Below, piece after piece: positions 8,260 through 16,593 of a DNA stretch of 64,000 nt (its first letter is position 1; the number at the start of each line of letters is the position of its first letter). Origin of the DNA: Lactobacillus sp. ESL0791 (GTDB lineage: Bacteria; Bacillota; Bacilli; Lactobacillales; Lactobacillaceae); the NCBI RefSeq assembly GCF_029433255.1, contig NZ_JAQTHU010000001.1, positions 744,001 through 808,000 of the forward strand, in the 5' to 3' direction. Below the pieces are notes generated by a model, which saw only the letters and a list, made by a program, of their open reading frames with translations, did no database searches and was not told where the DNA came from. The translations under genes were made by a program, and so were the position numbers.

Positions 8260-9168
8260 ATGAAAGTTAGGAAGGCTGTTATTCCGGCTGCTGGTCTTGG
8301 AACCAGGTTTTTACCTGCAACCAAGGCAATGCCGAAAGAAATGCTGCCGATTGTTGATAAGCCGACAATTCAATTTATTGTTGAAGAAGCGAAAAAGTCG
8401 GGGATTGAAGATATTTTAATCGTGACCGGAAAAAATAAGCGACCGATTGAAGACCACTTTGATTCTAATCCCGAACTTGAACAGAATTTACAGGAAACTG
8501 GGAAAACCGGATTACTTAATTTGTCGCAGAATATTACAAATCTTGGTATTAATCTGTACTACACGCGTCAGCCGCATCCCGCTGGGTTAGGCGATGCCAT
8601 TGCCCGCAGCCGCAGTTTTATTGGTGATGAGCCGTTTGTTGTGATGCTGGGGGATGACCTCATGAACGACAAGGTGCCGCTGACCAAGCAGCTGATTGAC
8701 CGTTATAATAAAACGCACGCGTCAACAATTGCCGTTATGCAGGTGCCCCATCAAGAAGTTTCCAAATATGGTGTGATTGAGCCCGACACCGAGATCATGC
8801 CCGGTTTGATTAACGTGAAGTCCTTTGTGGAGAAACCAGAAGTTGACAAGGCGCCGAGTGACTATGCAATTATCGGCCGTTATTTGTTAACACCGGAAAT
8901 TTTTGATGTCTTAGCGACACAAAAACCGGGCCGCGGCGGAGAAATTCAATTGACCGATGCGATTGATACGATGAATAAAACACAGCGCGTTTTTGCCCAC
9001 GTTTTTAAGGGTGAGCGGCATGATGTTGGTAACAAAGAAGGATACATGGAAACGGCAATTGAATATGGCCTGAGTCATCCAGAAATCAAGGATGACCTCA
9101 GAAAGTATGTGATTATGCTGGGCAACCAGCTGCAAGCTGAAGATCAGAAAAATAAAACACAGAAATAA
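8260..9168 (+). CDS. galU: UTP-glucose-1-phosphate uridylyltransferase
   Basis: Makes UDP-glucose from UTP and glucose-1-phosphate for polysaccharide, glycolipid and galactose metabolism. The 302-residue length fits the family. Motifs are the nucleotidyltransferase signature [19 protein letters not shown] at 12-30, the catalytic VMLGDDLM and the FVEKP sugar-binding loop. The upstream region has an extended -10 (TGGTATATT near 8219) and only a weak ribosome binding site (AGAAAG), which is unusual beside the strong sites of neighbouring genes. A terminator follows. Confidence 0.95.
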   Translation: MKVRKAVIPAAGLGTRFLPATKAMPKEMLPIVDKPTIQFIVEEAKKSGIEDILIVTGKNKRPIEDHFDSNPELEQNLQETGKTGLLNLSQNITNLGINLYYTRQPHPAGLGDAIARSRSFIGDEPFVVMLGDDLMNDKVPLTKQLIDRYNKTHASTIAVMQVPHQEVSKYGVIEPDTEIMPGLINVKSFVEKPEVDKAPSDYAIIGRYLLTPEIFDVLATQKPGRGGEIQLTDAIDTMNKTQRVFAHVFKGERHDVGNKEGYMETAIEYGLSHPEIKDDLRKYVIMLGNQLQAEDQKNKTQK

Positions 9169-9181
9169 AATATAAAAGTTT

Positions 9182-9224
9182 AGAAATAGGATTCAATTAG
9201 ACTTGTGAGTCCTATTTCTTTTTT
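9182..9224 (+). terminator. Terminator after galU
   Basis: The 10-bp stem AGAAATAGGA / TCCTATTTCT (9182-9191 with 9210-9219) is followed by T residues. Confidence 0.8.
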
Positions 9225-9277
9225 ATAAAGATTAAGTTAATCTGGCAGTGAATAGCTATCCATTATCAAACCAATCC

Positions 9278-9295
9278 GTTAAGATTGTGCTTAAC
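9278..9295. promoter_or_regulatory. Dyad symmetry before the mevalonate genes
   Basis: The inverted repeat GTTAAG-N6-CTTAAC lies 24 bases before the thl start codon. It is short and has no T-run, so it looks more like an operator or chance dyad than a terminator. No protein is assigned to it. Confidence 0.3.
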
Positions 9296-9318
9296 AATTG
9301 GAGCTAGGAGATTTCTTA

Positions 9319-10473
9319 ATGAAAAATATTTATGTAGTTGCAGCTAAACGGACTCCATTTGGTCGCTATCACGGCCTTCTAAGTGGAAAAAATGCAGTTG
9401 CTCTTGGCGAAATTGCGTTAACTGCGACACTTGAGAGTATTAATTTAAATGCCCGGGCCCTTGATGGCCTTTTTATGGGCAATGTCCTTGGTACCGGTTT
9501 AGGGCAGAACATGGCGCGTCAGGTTGCTTTAAAAGCCGGAATGACTGAGGAAAGTGCTAGCGTAACGGTGAACGAAGTTTGCGGTTCGAGCTTGAAGGCG
9601 CTGCGTCTCGCTCAGGGCCAGATTGAACTGGGAGATTTAGACCTCGTTGCCGTTGGCGGGGCCGAAAGCATGACGAATGCCCCTTATTTTTCCGTACAAA
9701 AAAATCCCGCCAAGCCGCTTGCCAGCACGATGCTGATTGATGGGCTGCAGGATCCATTTTCGGGTAAGCATATGGGGTTAACAGCGGAAAATATTGCCCG
9801 AAAGTACCAAGTTTCGCGGGAAGAGATGGATCTTTTTAGCCTGCAATCGCACAGGAAAGCGAGCAGGGCGGTAAAAGAAGATTTTTTCAAGGATGAGATT
9901 GTCCCGCTAACCATCAACGGAATAATTTTTAGCCAAGACGAAAATATTCGGGCGGATTCCAGCTTATCGGCACTAGCAAAATTACCGGCGGTTTTCAGTG
10001 AAAACGGTCAGGTGACGGCGGGAAATTCATCGCCTCTAAGTGATGGTGCCAGCGTAGTGCTGCTTGCATCTGAAGAAAAAGTACAAGAAATGGCCTTGCA
10101 GCCGCTGGCCCGATTAGGGCAATTTGCCGAGTCAGGCACTGATCCTGCTTATATGGGTTACGCGCCATATTATGCGGTTAAAAAGCTATTGCAGAAAAGC
10201 GGAAGAAGAATCACGGACTACGATGCTGTTGAAATAAACGAGGCCTTTGCCGCTCAAGCAATTGCAGTTGCCCGTGATTTGCAGGTTCCAGAGGAAAAGT
10301 TAAATCTTGCTGGCGGGGCCATTGCCTTGGGGCACCCACTGGCCGCTTCTGGAACACGGCTAGTTATGGCCGCTATTAGTAGTCTTAAAAAGATTAACGG
10401 TAAACGGGCACTTGTTACCCTTTGTATTGGCGGTGGGCAGGCGATTGCTTATGAAGTCGTGAGGGATTTTTAA
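9319..10473 (+). CDS. thl: Acetyl-CoA acetyltransferase (thiolase)
   Basis: Condenses two acetyl-CoA to acetoacetyl-CoA, the first step of the mevalonate route to isoprenoids. The start is ATG 9319 (MKNIYVVAAKR) with AGGAG 8 bases upstream, giving 384 residues. The acylated cysteine is C88 in NEVCGSSLKAL. The catalytic INEAFAAQ, the GHPLAASGTR histidine motif and the C-terminal LCIGGGQA cysteine loop are present. mvaA starts right after its stop, and mvaS overlaps mvaA, so the three genes form one operon that reaches HMG-CoA and mevalonate. Confidence 0.94.
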   Translation: MKNIYVVAAKRTPFGRYHGLLSGKNAVALGEIALTATLESINLNARALDGLFMGNVLGTGLGQNMARQVALKAGMTEESASVTVNEVCGSSLKALRLAQGQIELGDLDLVAVGGAESMTNAPYFSVQKNPAKPLASTMLIDGLQDPFSGKHMGLTAENIARKYQVSREEMDLFSLQSHRKASRAVKEDFFKDEIVPLTINGIIFSQDENIRADSSLSALAKLPAVFSENGQVTAGNSSPLSDGASVVLLASEEKVQEMALQPLARLGQFAESGTDPAYMGYAPYYAVKKLLQKSGRRITDYDAVEINEAFAAQAIAVARDLQVPEEKLNLAGGAIALGHPLAASGTRLVMAAISSLKKINGKRALVTLCIGGGQAIAYEVVRDF

Positions 10474-11685
10474 ATGAAGTTTTATCAGATGTCTGCGAAA
10501 GACCGACGTCAGCTTTTGCGTAGCCAGGGAATTAAGCTGACAAAAGTTAATGAAAATGAGCTAAAGAAGTTGGAACAATTAAGCGAAAATGTTGTGGGCC
10601 AGATTAGTTTGCCTTTGGGTCTGGTGGGGAAATTAGTGGTCAATGACCGGAATTATCTGGTTCCAATGGCGACAGAAGAGCCGTCAGTTGTCGCAGCAGC
10701 TAATCACGGGGCCAAAATTTTTGCGCAAAATGGCAGCGTCGAGGCCAAGAGTGTTCGCAATGGCATTTATGGTCAAATTGTTTTGCGGGTTAAAGCAGAT
10801 TTCTCATTATCACAGTTTGAAGCTAAGTTTCCTGAGCTGCTTAATTTGGTCAACGATGAATTTGCTAGTTTGGTCAATCACGGTGGCGGCGTCAAGGAGA
10901 TCACGGCTAGAAGAGAAGCGGATTTGCTTTTTCTTAGAGTTTTGGTTGACCCTGCAGAAGCCATGGGAGCCAATAAGGTAAATACAATTCTAGAATTTTT
11001 AGGTAAAAAAATAACAGAACTGCCTGGAATTGTGGAAAAGTTATTTGCTATTTTGACGAATTGCCCCAGCCAGTTAACGGCAGCCAAGGTGGAACTGGAA
11101 CCCGCAATGATTGGCGGCCACGACGTTGCTAAAAAGATCGCTTTGCTGAGCAAAATTGGTCAAGCGGATCCCGATCGCGGCGTAACCAATAACAAGGGGA
11201 TTATGAACGGAGTTGATGCGGTTTTGCTGGCGACGGGCAATGATTTTCGTGCCGTGGAAGCGGCAACGGCTGTTTTTGCTAGTAGCGGTGGACGATATCA
11301 CAGCTTAAGCAAGTGGCAGCTTAAAGACGAAAAATTGGTGGGTGAATTGACACTGCCGCTGCCGCTTGGGACAGTTGGCGGCTCGATCGATTCGCGGGCT
11401 GATATTCAGCAGAGTTTTAATATTTTAGGCAGCGGAATCACGAGCAGTGAATTAGCCAATGTGACGGCAAGTATAGGGCTAGCGAATAACTTTGCGGCAC
11501 TTTTGGCGATTTCTACGGAAGGCATTCAGGCCGGACACATGAAATTACAGGCGCGAAATGTAGTTGCACGGCTTACCGCCAGCGAAGAAGAAAAAAAGGC
11601 AGTTCTTAGGGAAATGATTGCCACTGAAAAATATAGCGAACAGGCTAGTAAGGATATCTTAAAAGAACTAAGGAGAAACAATTAA
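10474..11685 (+). CDS. mvaA: Hydroxymethylglutaryl-CoA reductase, class II
   Basis: Reduces HMG-CoA to mevalonate. The 403-residue protein has the bacterial class II layout without an N-terminal membrane anchor. The catalytic ENVVGQISLPLG segment starts at residue 38, the substrate-binding ATEEPSVVAAANHGAK lies near 68-85, the GNDFRAVEA catalytic-Asp and nucleotide region is near residue 250, and GHMKLQARN near the C-terminus carries the catalytic His of the flap. It is adjacent to thl and shares one base with the mvaS start (TAATG). Confidence 0.95.
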   Translation: MKFYQMSAKDRRQLLRSQGIKLTKVNENELKKLEQLSENVVGQISLPLGLVGKLVVNDRNYLVPMATEEPSVVAAANHGAKIFAQNGSVEAKSVRNGIYGQIVLRVKADFSLSQFEAKFPELLNLVNDEFASLVNHGGGVKEITARREADLLFLRVLVDPAEAMGANKVNTILEFLGKKITELPGIVEKLFAILTNCPSQLTAAKVELEPAMIGGHDVAKKIALLSKIGQADPDRGVTNNKGIMNGVDAVLLATGNDFRAVEAATAVFASSGGRYHSLSKWQLKDEKLVGELTLPLPLGTVGGSIDSRADIQQSFNILGSGITSSELANVTASIGLANNFAALLAISTEGIQAGHMKLQARNVVARLTASEEEKKAVLREMIATEKYSEQASKDILKELRRNN

Positions 11686-12848
11686 TGCAGATTGGAATTG
11701 ACCGGATAGGGATGTATACCCCTAATAAGTATATTGATCTGGTGGATCTGGCCCACGCGCGCAATGAGGATCCAGCCAAGTTCTTGATTGGTATCGGGCA
11801 AAAAGAAATGAGTGTGGCCGATGAAACACAGGATGCGGTTTCGATGGGAATAAATGCAACGCTGCGTTATTTTGACCGAATTGATTCGGCAAAAGTCGGT
11901 CTGCTGCTTTTAGCAACCGAAAGCGGAGTTGATCAGTCAAAGTCGGGCTCATTATTTATCAATAGCGCGCTGGGCCTTGGCCCGGATGTGCGCACCTTTG
12001 AAATTAAAGAGGCCTGTTTCGGCTTGACGGCGGCCTTGGTGACAGCACGTGATTATATTCAGGCTCATCCCGATAAAACAGCTATTGTGATCGGGAGTGA
12101 TATTGCGCGTTATGGCTTAAAGACAGCGGGCGAAGTGACGCAAGGAGCTGGCAGCATCAGCCTGCTGGTTAAAAAAGATCCGGGCATTCTTGCACTTGAC
12201 CCGCAAAGTAGTGCTTGCAGTGCGGATATCAATGATTTTTGGCGCCCTAACGAAAGTAAGCTTGCTTTGGTAGACGGCAAGTTTTCAACAGCGATTTACC
12301 TTGATTTCTTTAAAACAACTTTTACGGCCTACCAAAAAATGACGGGATTGAAAACAAACGATTTTGCTGCTCTTATCTATCACTTACCTTTCAGCAAAAT
12401 GGGTCTGAAGGCCAACCGGATAGCGGTAGCGGGACAAGATGAGGTGACAACTAAGCGTTTGAATAACAGCTTTACTGCTTCGATTCAATTGGGGCAACGG
12501 ATCGGCAATACTTATACCGCCGCACTTTATTTCAGCCTGCTGAGCTTGTTGGAAAATGGGGCGCTTGCGCCTTCTGCGCGGATTGGACTTTTTTCCTATG
12601 GTTCGGGTGCCATGGGCGAATTTCTTTCTGGTAAGGTGATCATTGGCCATCAAAACATGCTGATGCGAGGTAGTGATGAGCAGCAGCTGCAAAAGCGGCG
12701 CAAGCTGACAATTGCCGAATACGAAGAGGTATTTACTCAGGCTTTGACTGAGCCGCAAGATGACGTAGAGTTAACAAGTGATGCTGAGAAAGGTACCTGG
12801 TATTTTGCCGGTATTAGCGAACGTCAGCGGCAGTACAGAAAGAAATAA
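11685..12848 (+). CDS. mvaS: Hydroxymethylglutaryl-CoA synthase
   Basis: Condenses acetyl-CoA with acetoacetyl-CoA to HMG-CoA. All three catalytic residues are visible: Glu79 in LATESG, Cys111 in EACFGLTAAL and His233 in YHLPFSKMG, at the positions known from Staphylococcus and Enterococcus MvaS. The 387-residue length is normal. It is the last gene of thl-mvaA-mvaS. The downstream gene is convergent, with one base between the stop codons and no clear terminator, so read-through antisense into that gene is possible. Confidence 0.95.
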   Translation: MQIGIDRIGMYTPNKYIDLVDLAHARNEDPAKFLIGIGQKEMSVADETQDAVSMGINATLRYFDRIDSAKVGLLLLATESGVDQSKSGSLFINSALGLGPDVRTFEIKEACFGLTAALVTARDYIQAHPDKTAIVIGSDIARYGLKTAGEVTQGAGSISLLVKKDPGILALDPQSSACSADINDFWRPNESKLALVDGKFSTAIYLDFFKTTFTAYQKMTGLKTNDFAALIYHLPFSKMGLKANRIAVAGQDEVTTKRLNNSFTASIQLGQRIGNTYTAALYFSLLSLLENGALAPSARIGLFSYGSGAMGEFLSGKVIIGHQNMLMRGSDEQQLQKRRKLTIAEYEEVFTQALTEPQDDVELTSDAEKGTWYFAGISERQRQYRKK

Positions 12849-12849
12849 T

Positions 12850-13146
12850 CTAAGTAAGTTTGATTTTTTGACCATCTGGGGCAATTTGGATGCCGAAGGT
12901 GGCAATTTTTTTCTTTCCATCAACCAGCCAAAGTGTGATTGAGCGGTGGTGGAGATTTTTAATTAAACGGTTAAACTTTTCCTTAGTCATGGCGATCTTG
13001 CCTGGGTAGAGCAAGCACTCATTTCCTGCAATTTTGATTTTGGCAAGCGGCAGCATGTTTTTTCCAAGTGAAAGATAAAATTTTGTCTGCTGATCTAGGT
13101 CTGCTGTAATTTGTAAGAAATCTGTTAATCTCATAATTTTGCGCAT
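12850..13146 (-). CDS. Small conserved-looking protein of unknown function
   Basis: A 98-residue basic protein that I do not recognise. It mixes short hydrophobic and charged stretches and has no membrane segment, signal peptide or metal motif. Two starts are possible (ATG 13146 or the in-frame ATG at 13134), and neither has a clear ribosome binding site. It is convergent with mvaS and divergent from the hydrolase gene. It may be a genuine lineage-specific gene, but coding is less certain than for its neighbours. Confidence 0.55.
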   Translation of the reverse strand: MRKIMRLTDFLQITADLDQQTKFYLSLGKNMLPLAKIKIAGNECLLYPGKIAMTKEKFNRLIKNLHHRSITLWLVDGKKKIATFGIQIAPDGQKIKLT

Positions 13147-13203
13147 TCTAAAGTGGTATACTACTTGATATTGAATTTTGAATAAAGGATTGAGGGGTTA
13201 CTT

Positions 13204-14160
13204 GTGAAACGGATAAAACATAAAAAACTATGGCTGACATTAATTGTCTTTATTGTACTAGTATCTGGGGTTTTTGTGGGCGCTGGCCTTTATTTCTTTA
13301 AGGTTGCCTGTGTTCCTGGTCACAAGAGTTTTTTGAGTGGTCACAGTGCTTATGTGAAAAAGTCTGATCCGTTATATTCGCAAAAGATCTGGTTTAAAAA
13401 ACATAAGAAGCAGAAATGGTCGATTAAGTCCGCAGACGGGAAATATCGTCTGGTTGCCAATTATATTCCGGATAAAAATTCACGTAAGAGCGTCATTATC
13501 TTGCCCGGGTACATGGATACGAAAGAGGATATGGGCGAGTATGCTACTCTGTTTCACCAGCTGGGCTACAACTCTTTAACGCCTGATCCCCGCAGTCAGG
13601 GTGAGAGCCAGGGAAAATATATTGGTTACGGTTGGCCGGAAAAAGATGATATTAAAAAGTGGTTGAATCTTCTACTTGCGAAGAAGGGTAAAAAGCAGCA
13701 AATTGTCATTTTTGGTGTCAGTATGGGTGGCGCCACAGCGATGATGGTCAGCGGTCTAAAATTACCGGCCCAGGTTAAGGCCTTTGTTGAAGACTGCGGC
13801 TATACCAGTGTTAAAGACGAGATTGAACATGAAGCCAAAGTCCTGTACGGGATGCCGGCTTTTCCTCGTTTTCCGTTAGTAGAAATTCTAAGCGGAATTA
13901 ACCGAATAAAAGTTGGCTATTTTTTAAATGATGGTTCAAGCATTGTTCAGTTGCATAAAAATCACCGACCAATGCTGTTTATTCATGGTGCCAAAGATAC
14001 TTTCGTGCCGACAAAAATGGTTTACCGCAACTACCAAGCTACCCGAGGACAGAAGGAATTATGGGTTGCTCCTAATGCCAAGCATGCGCAGTCATTTGCC
14101 AAGCATCCCCAAGAATACAAACTGCGGTTGCAGACTTTTCTTGCTAAATATATAAATTAG
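13204..14160 (+). CDS. Membrane-anchored alpha/beta hydrolase
   Basis: A 318-residue protein with one N-terminal transmembrane or signal-anchor segment (about residues 9-32) and an alpha/beta-hydrolase fold facing outwards. The catalytic triad is visible: nucleophile Ser173 in GVSMGG, Asp265 in GAKDTFVP and His294 in NAKHAQS. The oxyanion segment ILPGYMDTKED lies near residue 100. It resembles the YqkD-like hydrolases of Firmicutes, whose substrates are unknown. The start is GTG 13204 with GAGGGG 6 bases upstream; an extended -10 (TGGTATACT, ending at 13161) lies above it. Confidence 0.87.
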   Translation: MKRIKHKKLWLTLIVFIVLVSGVFVGAGLYFFKVACVPGHKSFLSGHSAYVKKSDPLYSQKIWFKKHKKQKWSIKSADGKYRLVANYIPDKNSRKSVIILPGYMDTKEDMGEYATLFHQLGYNSLTPDPRSQGESQGKYIGYGWPEKDDIKKWLNLLLAKKGKKQQIVIFGVSMGGATAMMVSGLKLPAQVKAFVEDCGYTSVKDEIEHEAKVLYGMPAFPRFPLVEILSGINRIKVGYFLNDGSSIVQLHKNHRPMLFIHGAKDTFVPTKMVYRNYQATRGQKELWVAPNAKHAQSFAKHPQEYKLRLQTFLAKYIN

Positions 14161-14163
14161 CTG

Positions 14164-14193
14164 TTGCAATCGCTTACATAAATCAGCTATAAT
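14164..14193 (+). promoter_or_regulatory. Strong promoter for a non-coding RNA
   Basis: TTGCAA (14164-14169), an 18-base spacer and a perfect TATAAT (14188-14193) lie just after the hydrolase stop. No ribosome binding site or credible ORF follows for more than 300 bases, so the transcript is probably non-coding. Confidence 0.65.
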
Positions 14194-14199
14194 AATAAG

Positions 14200-14388
14200 C
14201 GTGAAGAGAAATATTCATGATAAAATATGTCCTTATTTTAGAGTAAATTTTTAACAGCTTAAATGTATAGGGCTGTTATTGCAAGCTAACTATATGCAAA
14301 ATTGGTAAATGGTAATATAAATCTGCTAATCTTGAACTTTCTCATTCACATGATAAAAACAGTTGCTGAGTTTTCGGCAACTGCTTTT
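14200..14388 (+). ncRNA. ssrS: Candidate 6S RNA (about 190 nt)
   Basis: The transcript would run from about 14200, behind a consensus promoter, to a terminator at 14360-14388. Its 5' end pairs with its 3' end: GTGAAGAGAAA (14201-14211) with TTTCTCATTCAC (14338-14349), 11 bp with one bulged A. The middle holds a TAACAGC/GCTGTTA hairpin (14252-14258 with 14272-14278), and the 3' strand carries a small TTGCA/TGCAA hairpin (14279-14283 with 14295-14299). Closed ends, an A/T-rich unpaired middle, an apical stem and a length near 190 nt are the 6S RNA layout, a sigma-A polymerase regulator. The fold was drawn by eye; another small RNA is possible. Confidence 0.6.
14360..14388 (+). terminator. Terminator of the 6S-like RNA
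   Basis: CAGTTGCTG (14360-14368) pairs with CGGCAACTG (14375-14383), 9 bp with one G-T pair, and is followed by CTTTTATTT. Confidence 0.8.
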
Positions 14389-14545
14389 ATTTGCAAAAAA
14401 ATTTTGCGTAAGCAGCAGGTAAAAGCTGGGTAACTTCGCATATAAAATTTTTAACTTTACGGTAGCAGGTTTGAAACGAATTTGTAACATTTAATCATTA
14501 TTATAAATGCTATCAGTTTTTATAGGGTAAGTAGAGGAAAAGGCA
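14389..14545. other. Non-coding gap before the NlpC/P60 gene
   Basis: A/T-rich DNA between the RNA terminator and the NlpC/P60 gene. It holds a possible promoter for that gene (TTGTAA near 14482 and TATAAA near 14502, spacing shorter than ideal). A TGTAAC half-site resembles half of a WalR box, but the second half is absent. Nothing else is seen. Confidence 0.5.
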
Positions 14546-15037
14546 TTGAAGCATCAACATTGTTTATTAAAGTTAATTACATTTTTTTCTTTAGTTTTTG
14601 TTGGAATTACGGTTACTGACTTTTCTGTTGGTAATGGTGTACAGCAAGTCGATGCGGCTGAGCTTTCTAAGAAAGAGCAGCGTGCTGCTATTGTGGAATT
14701 GGCAAAACAGCAATTGGGCAAGAACTATGTTTATGGTTCAACTGGCCCCAATGCGTTTGATTGCTCTGGATTGGTGCAGTACGTTTATGATAATGCCTGC
14801 AATAAGGCTTTGCCAAGGACAACATATACGCAAGTCAGTGCTGGCAAAAAAGTTTCTCTTAAAAATTTGAAGAAGGGTGACCTTTTATTCTGGGGACCAG
14901 CTTCGGCACCAACCCATGTTGGAATTTGTATCGGTAATAACGAATTTATCCATGCTGCTGCTTCCGGCGAGGGCGTGATCAAGCAAAAGATCAGCCAGTA
15001 CTTTTATCCATCGCTTGCCGAAAGAATAATTGATTAA
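14546..15037 (+). CDS. Secreted NlpC/P60 peptidoglycan hydrolase
   Basis: A 163-residue exported C40-family cysteine peptidase. A signal peptide (basic start, hydrophobic 7-25, cleavage probably after the VDA near residue 37) precedes the NlpC/P60 domain. The triad is Cys73 in FDCSGLV, His124 in THVGICIG and His136 in EFIHAA. There is no SH3, LysM or S-layer domain, so this is a minimal single-domain enzyme expected to cut D-Glu-diamino acid stem-peptide bonds. The start is TTG 14546 with GAGG upstream. A bidirectional terminator follows. Confidence 0.92.
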   Translation: MKHQHCLLKLITFFSLVFVGITVTDFSVGNGVQQVDAAELSKKEQRAAIVELAKQQLGKNYVYGSTGPNAFDCSGLVQYVYDNACNKALPRTTYTQVSAGKKVSLKNLKKGDLLFWGPASAPTHVGICIGNNEFIHAAASGEGVIKQKISQYFYPSLAERIID

Positions 15038-15060
15038 AAATTTTAAAGTTTAATAAAAAT

Positions 15061-15098
15061 CACGAAATTAGAACAAGTAATTTCGTGATTTTTTTATT
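15061..15098. terminator. Bidirectional terminator
   Basis: The perfect 10-bp inverted repeat CACGAAATTA / TAATTTCGTG (15061-15070 with 15078-15087) has T-runs on both strands and separates the convergent NlpC/P60 and rRNA methyltransferase genes. Confidence 0.9.
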
Positions 15099-16470
15099 TG
15101 CGTAAGGTTAATTTGACGACACATTCGCAACGTGGTGTTTGTGGCAGCATATCAACATTTTCAATTACGCGCACATCATAAACTTCGGTCAGTAGAACTA
15201 AATCCTGGGCCAAAGTTGATGGGTTGCAGGAGATATAAACGAAAGTTTGCGGTTTTGTGTGTAAAATTGTCTTGATTAAGCTCTTGGCTAAACCGGTTCT
15301 TGGCGGGTCAACGATTAAAGCGTCAACTTTTAGGCCTTCGTCCTGCAAGCGCGGTAAAACTTTTTCAACACTTCCCTGAAAATAATCGGCATTTTTGATG
15401 TGATTCAGCTGTACATTGTGCCGGGCATCGGCAACCGCATCCGGAATAGTTTCGATGCCAACCACTTGCTTGACTTGGTCAGCGGCGAGAATGCCGAGAG
15501 TACCGACACCGCTGTATGCATCAATCAAGGTCTGGTCAGGTGTCAGATCCAGAAACTTGAGTGCTTCGGAATAAAGGTTGACCGTTTGCTTGGGATTCAG
15601 TTGGAAGAAGGCTCGGGGCGAGAGCGCAAACTTTTTCCCTAAAATTTCTTCCATGATTTGGTCTTTTCCTGCAAGCTTGGTAGTTTTATTGCCCCACACC
15701 TGCGGGTTGCGCCAATCGGTTTCGTTTTGGAAAAGGCTGACAACATGCGGCAATTTCATAATTTCTTGGGCTAATGCGGGCAAATTTTTAATTTCACGGC
15801 CAACGGTGATTAAGGTCACCTGAATTTCCTTGCTGGCTTCTGCCTGACGGACGACAATCGTTTTAATTCCGGAAAAGTGCCGGAAAGGATTGGCAACTGC
15901 CACGTGTAATTTAATAATTAACCTTTTAATTGCTCTTTCCGTTTTTTGCGTATCTTTATTTTGGGTTGGCATGATCGGCAGATCATACAATTCATGAGAA
16001 TTGGGCGCAAATAGCCCCAGCTTAGTTTCGCGGTGTTCTTGTTCAATTTGGTACTGCGCCTTGTTGCGGTAATGCCACTCGTCCGGTGCCGGAATTGTCC
16101 TTTTAACCTTGTACTTGCTGTAGCCGCGAGGATGATACTTTTTGAGGGCTTCAAGGACATTGTTGCGTTTAAATTCAAGCTGCTTTGAATATGCAAGATG
16201 AGCAAGCTCCAAACCTCCGACAGCCGGGCTGACATCTTTAGGAAAAGCAACCCGGTCGGGGCTTTTTTCCTTAATTCGCACTAATTCTGCTTGAATGTAG
16301 TGGGGATATTCTTTAGTGATTTTAGCAACCACCACTTCCTCAGGTAGAGCTCCAGGGATAAAGATGATCTTTTTCTTGTAATAGCCGATCCCTTCACCGT
16401 TGATCCCTAAGCGCTTGATAGTGATAATTACATCTTTTTCTTTTGAATTATGGTTAAAATTTTTCTGCAT
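15094..16470 (-). CDS. rlmD: 23S rRNA (uracil-5-)-methyltransferase (RumA/RlmCD type)
   Basis: SAM-dependent m5U methyltransferase of 458 residues. An N-terminal TRAM domain (about 12-70) is followed by the methyltransferase core with DAYSGVGTLGIL (SAM site), VDPPRTGLAKSL and the catalytic cysteine in YISCNPSTLAQD near residue 414. Low-GC Gram-positives usually have one RlmCD-type enzyme for U747 and U1939, or two paralogues. Only one copy is in the window, so I leave the exact position open. The N-terminal 4Fe-4S cysteines of E. coli RlmD are absent, as is usual in Firmicutes. Confidence 0.9.
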   Translation of the reverse strand: MQKNFNHNSKEKDVIITIKRLGINGEGIGYYKKKIIFIPGALPEEVVVAKITKEYPHYIQAELVRIKEKSPDRVAFPKDVSPAVGGLELAHLAYSKQLEFKRNNVLEALKKYHPRGYSKYKVKRTIPAPDEWHYRNKAQYQIEQEHRETKLGLFAPNSHELYDLPIMPTQNKDTQKTERAIKRLIIKLHVAVANPFRHFSGIKTIVVRQAEASKEIQVTLITVGREIKNLPALAQEIMKLPHVVSLFQNETDWRNPQVWGNKTTKLAGKDQIMEEILGKKFALSPRAFFQLNPKQTVNLYSEALKFLDLTPDQTLIDAYSGVGTLGILAADQVKQVVGIETIPDAVADARHNVQLNHIKNADYFQGSVEKVLPRLQDEGLKVDALIVDPPRTGLAKSLIKTILHTKPQTFVYISCNPSTLAQDLVLLTEVYDVRVIENVDMLPQTPRCECVVKLTLRK

Positions 16471-16593
16471 CTTTTTTTCTTTCTACTAAAAACTAATTCT
16501 TTGCTAGTTAATTGTACTACCTGGAAAAAGTTTTTCGCAATGAATTAAAAAATTTGCTAGCATAGTAGTAGAATTAATTAGTGAGGTTAAACA

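Noticed and set aside
13150..13162. The same GTGGTATACTA word near 13152 and, on the minus strand, near 35296
   Set aside because: Both are explained as extended -10 promoter elements (TGnTATACT); there is no evidence of a shared operator.
14389..14545. WalR box before the NlpC/P60 gene
   Set aside because: Only one TGTAAC half-site is present; the second hexamer at the required spacing does not match.
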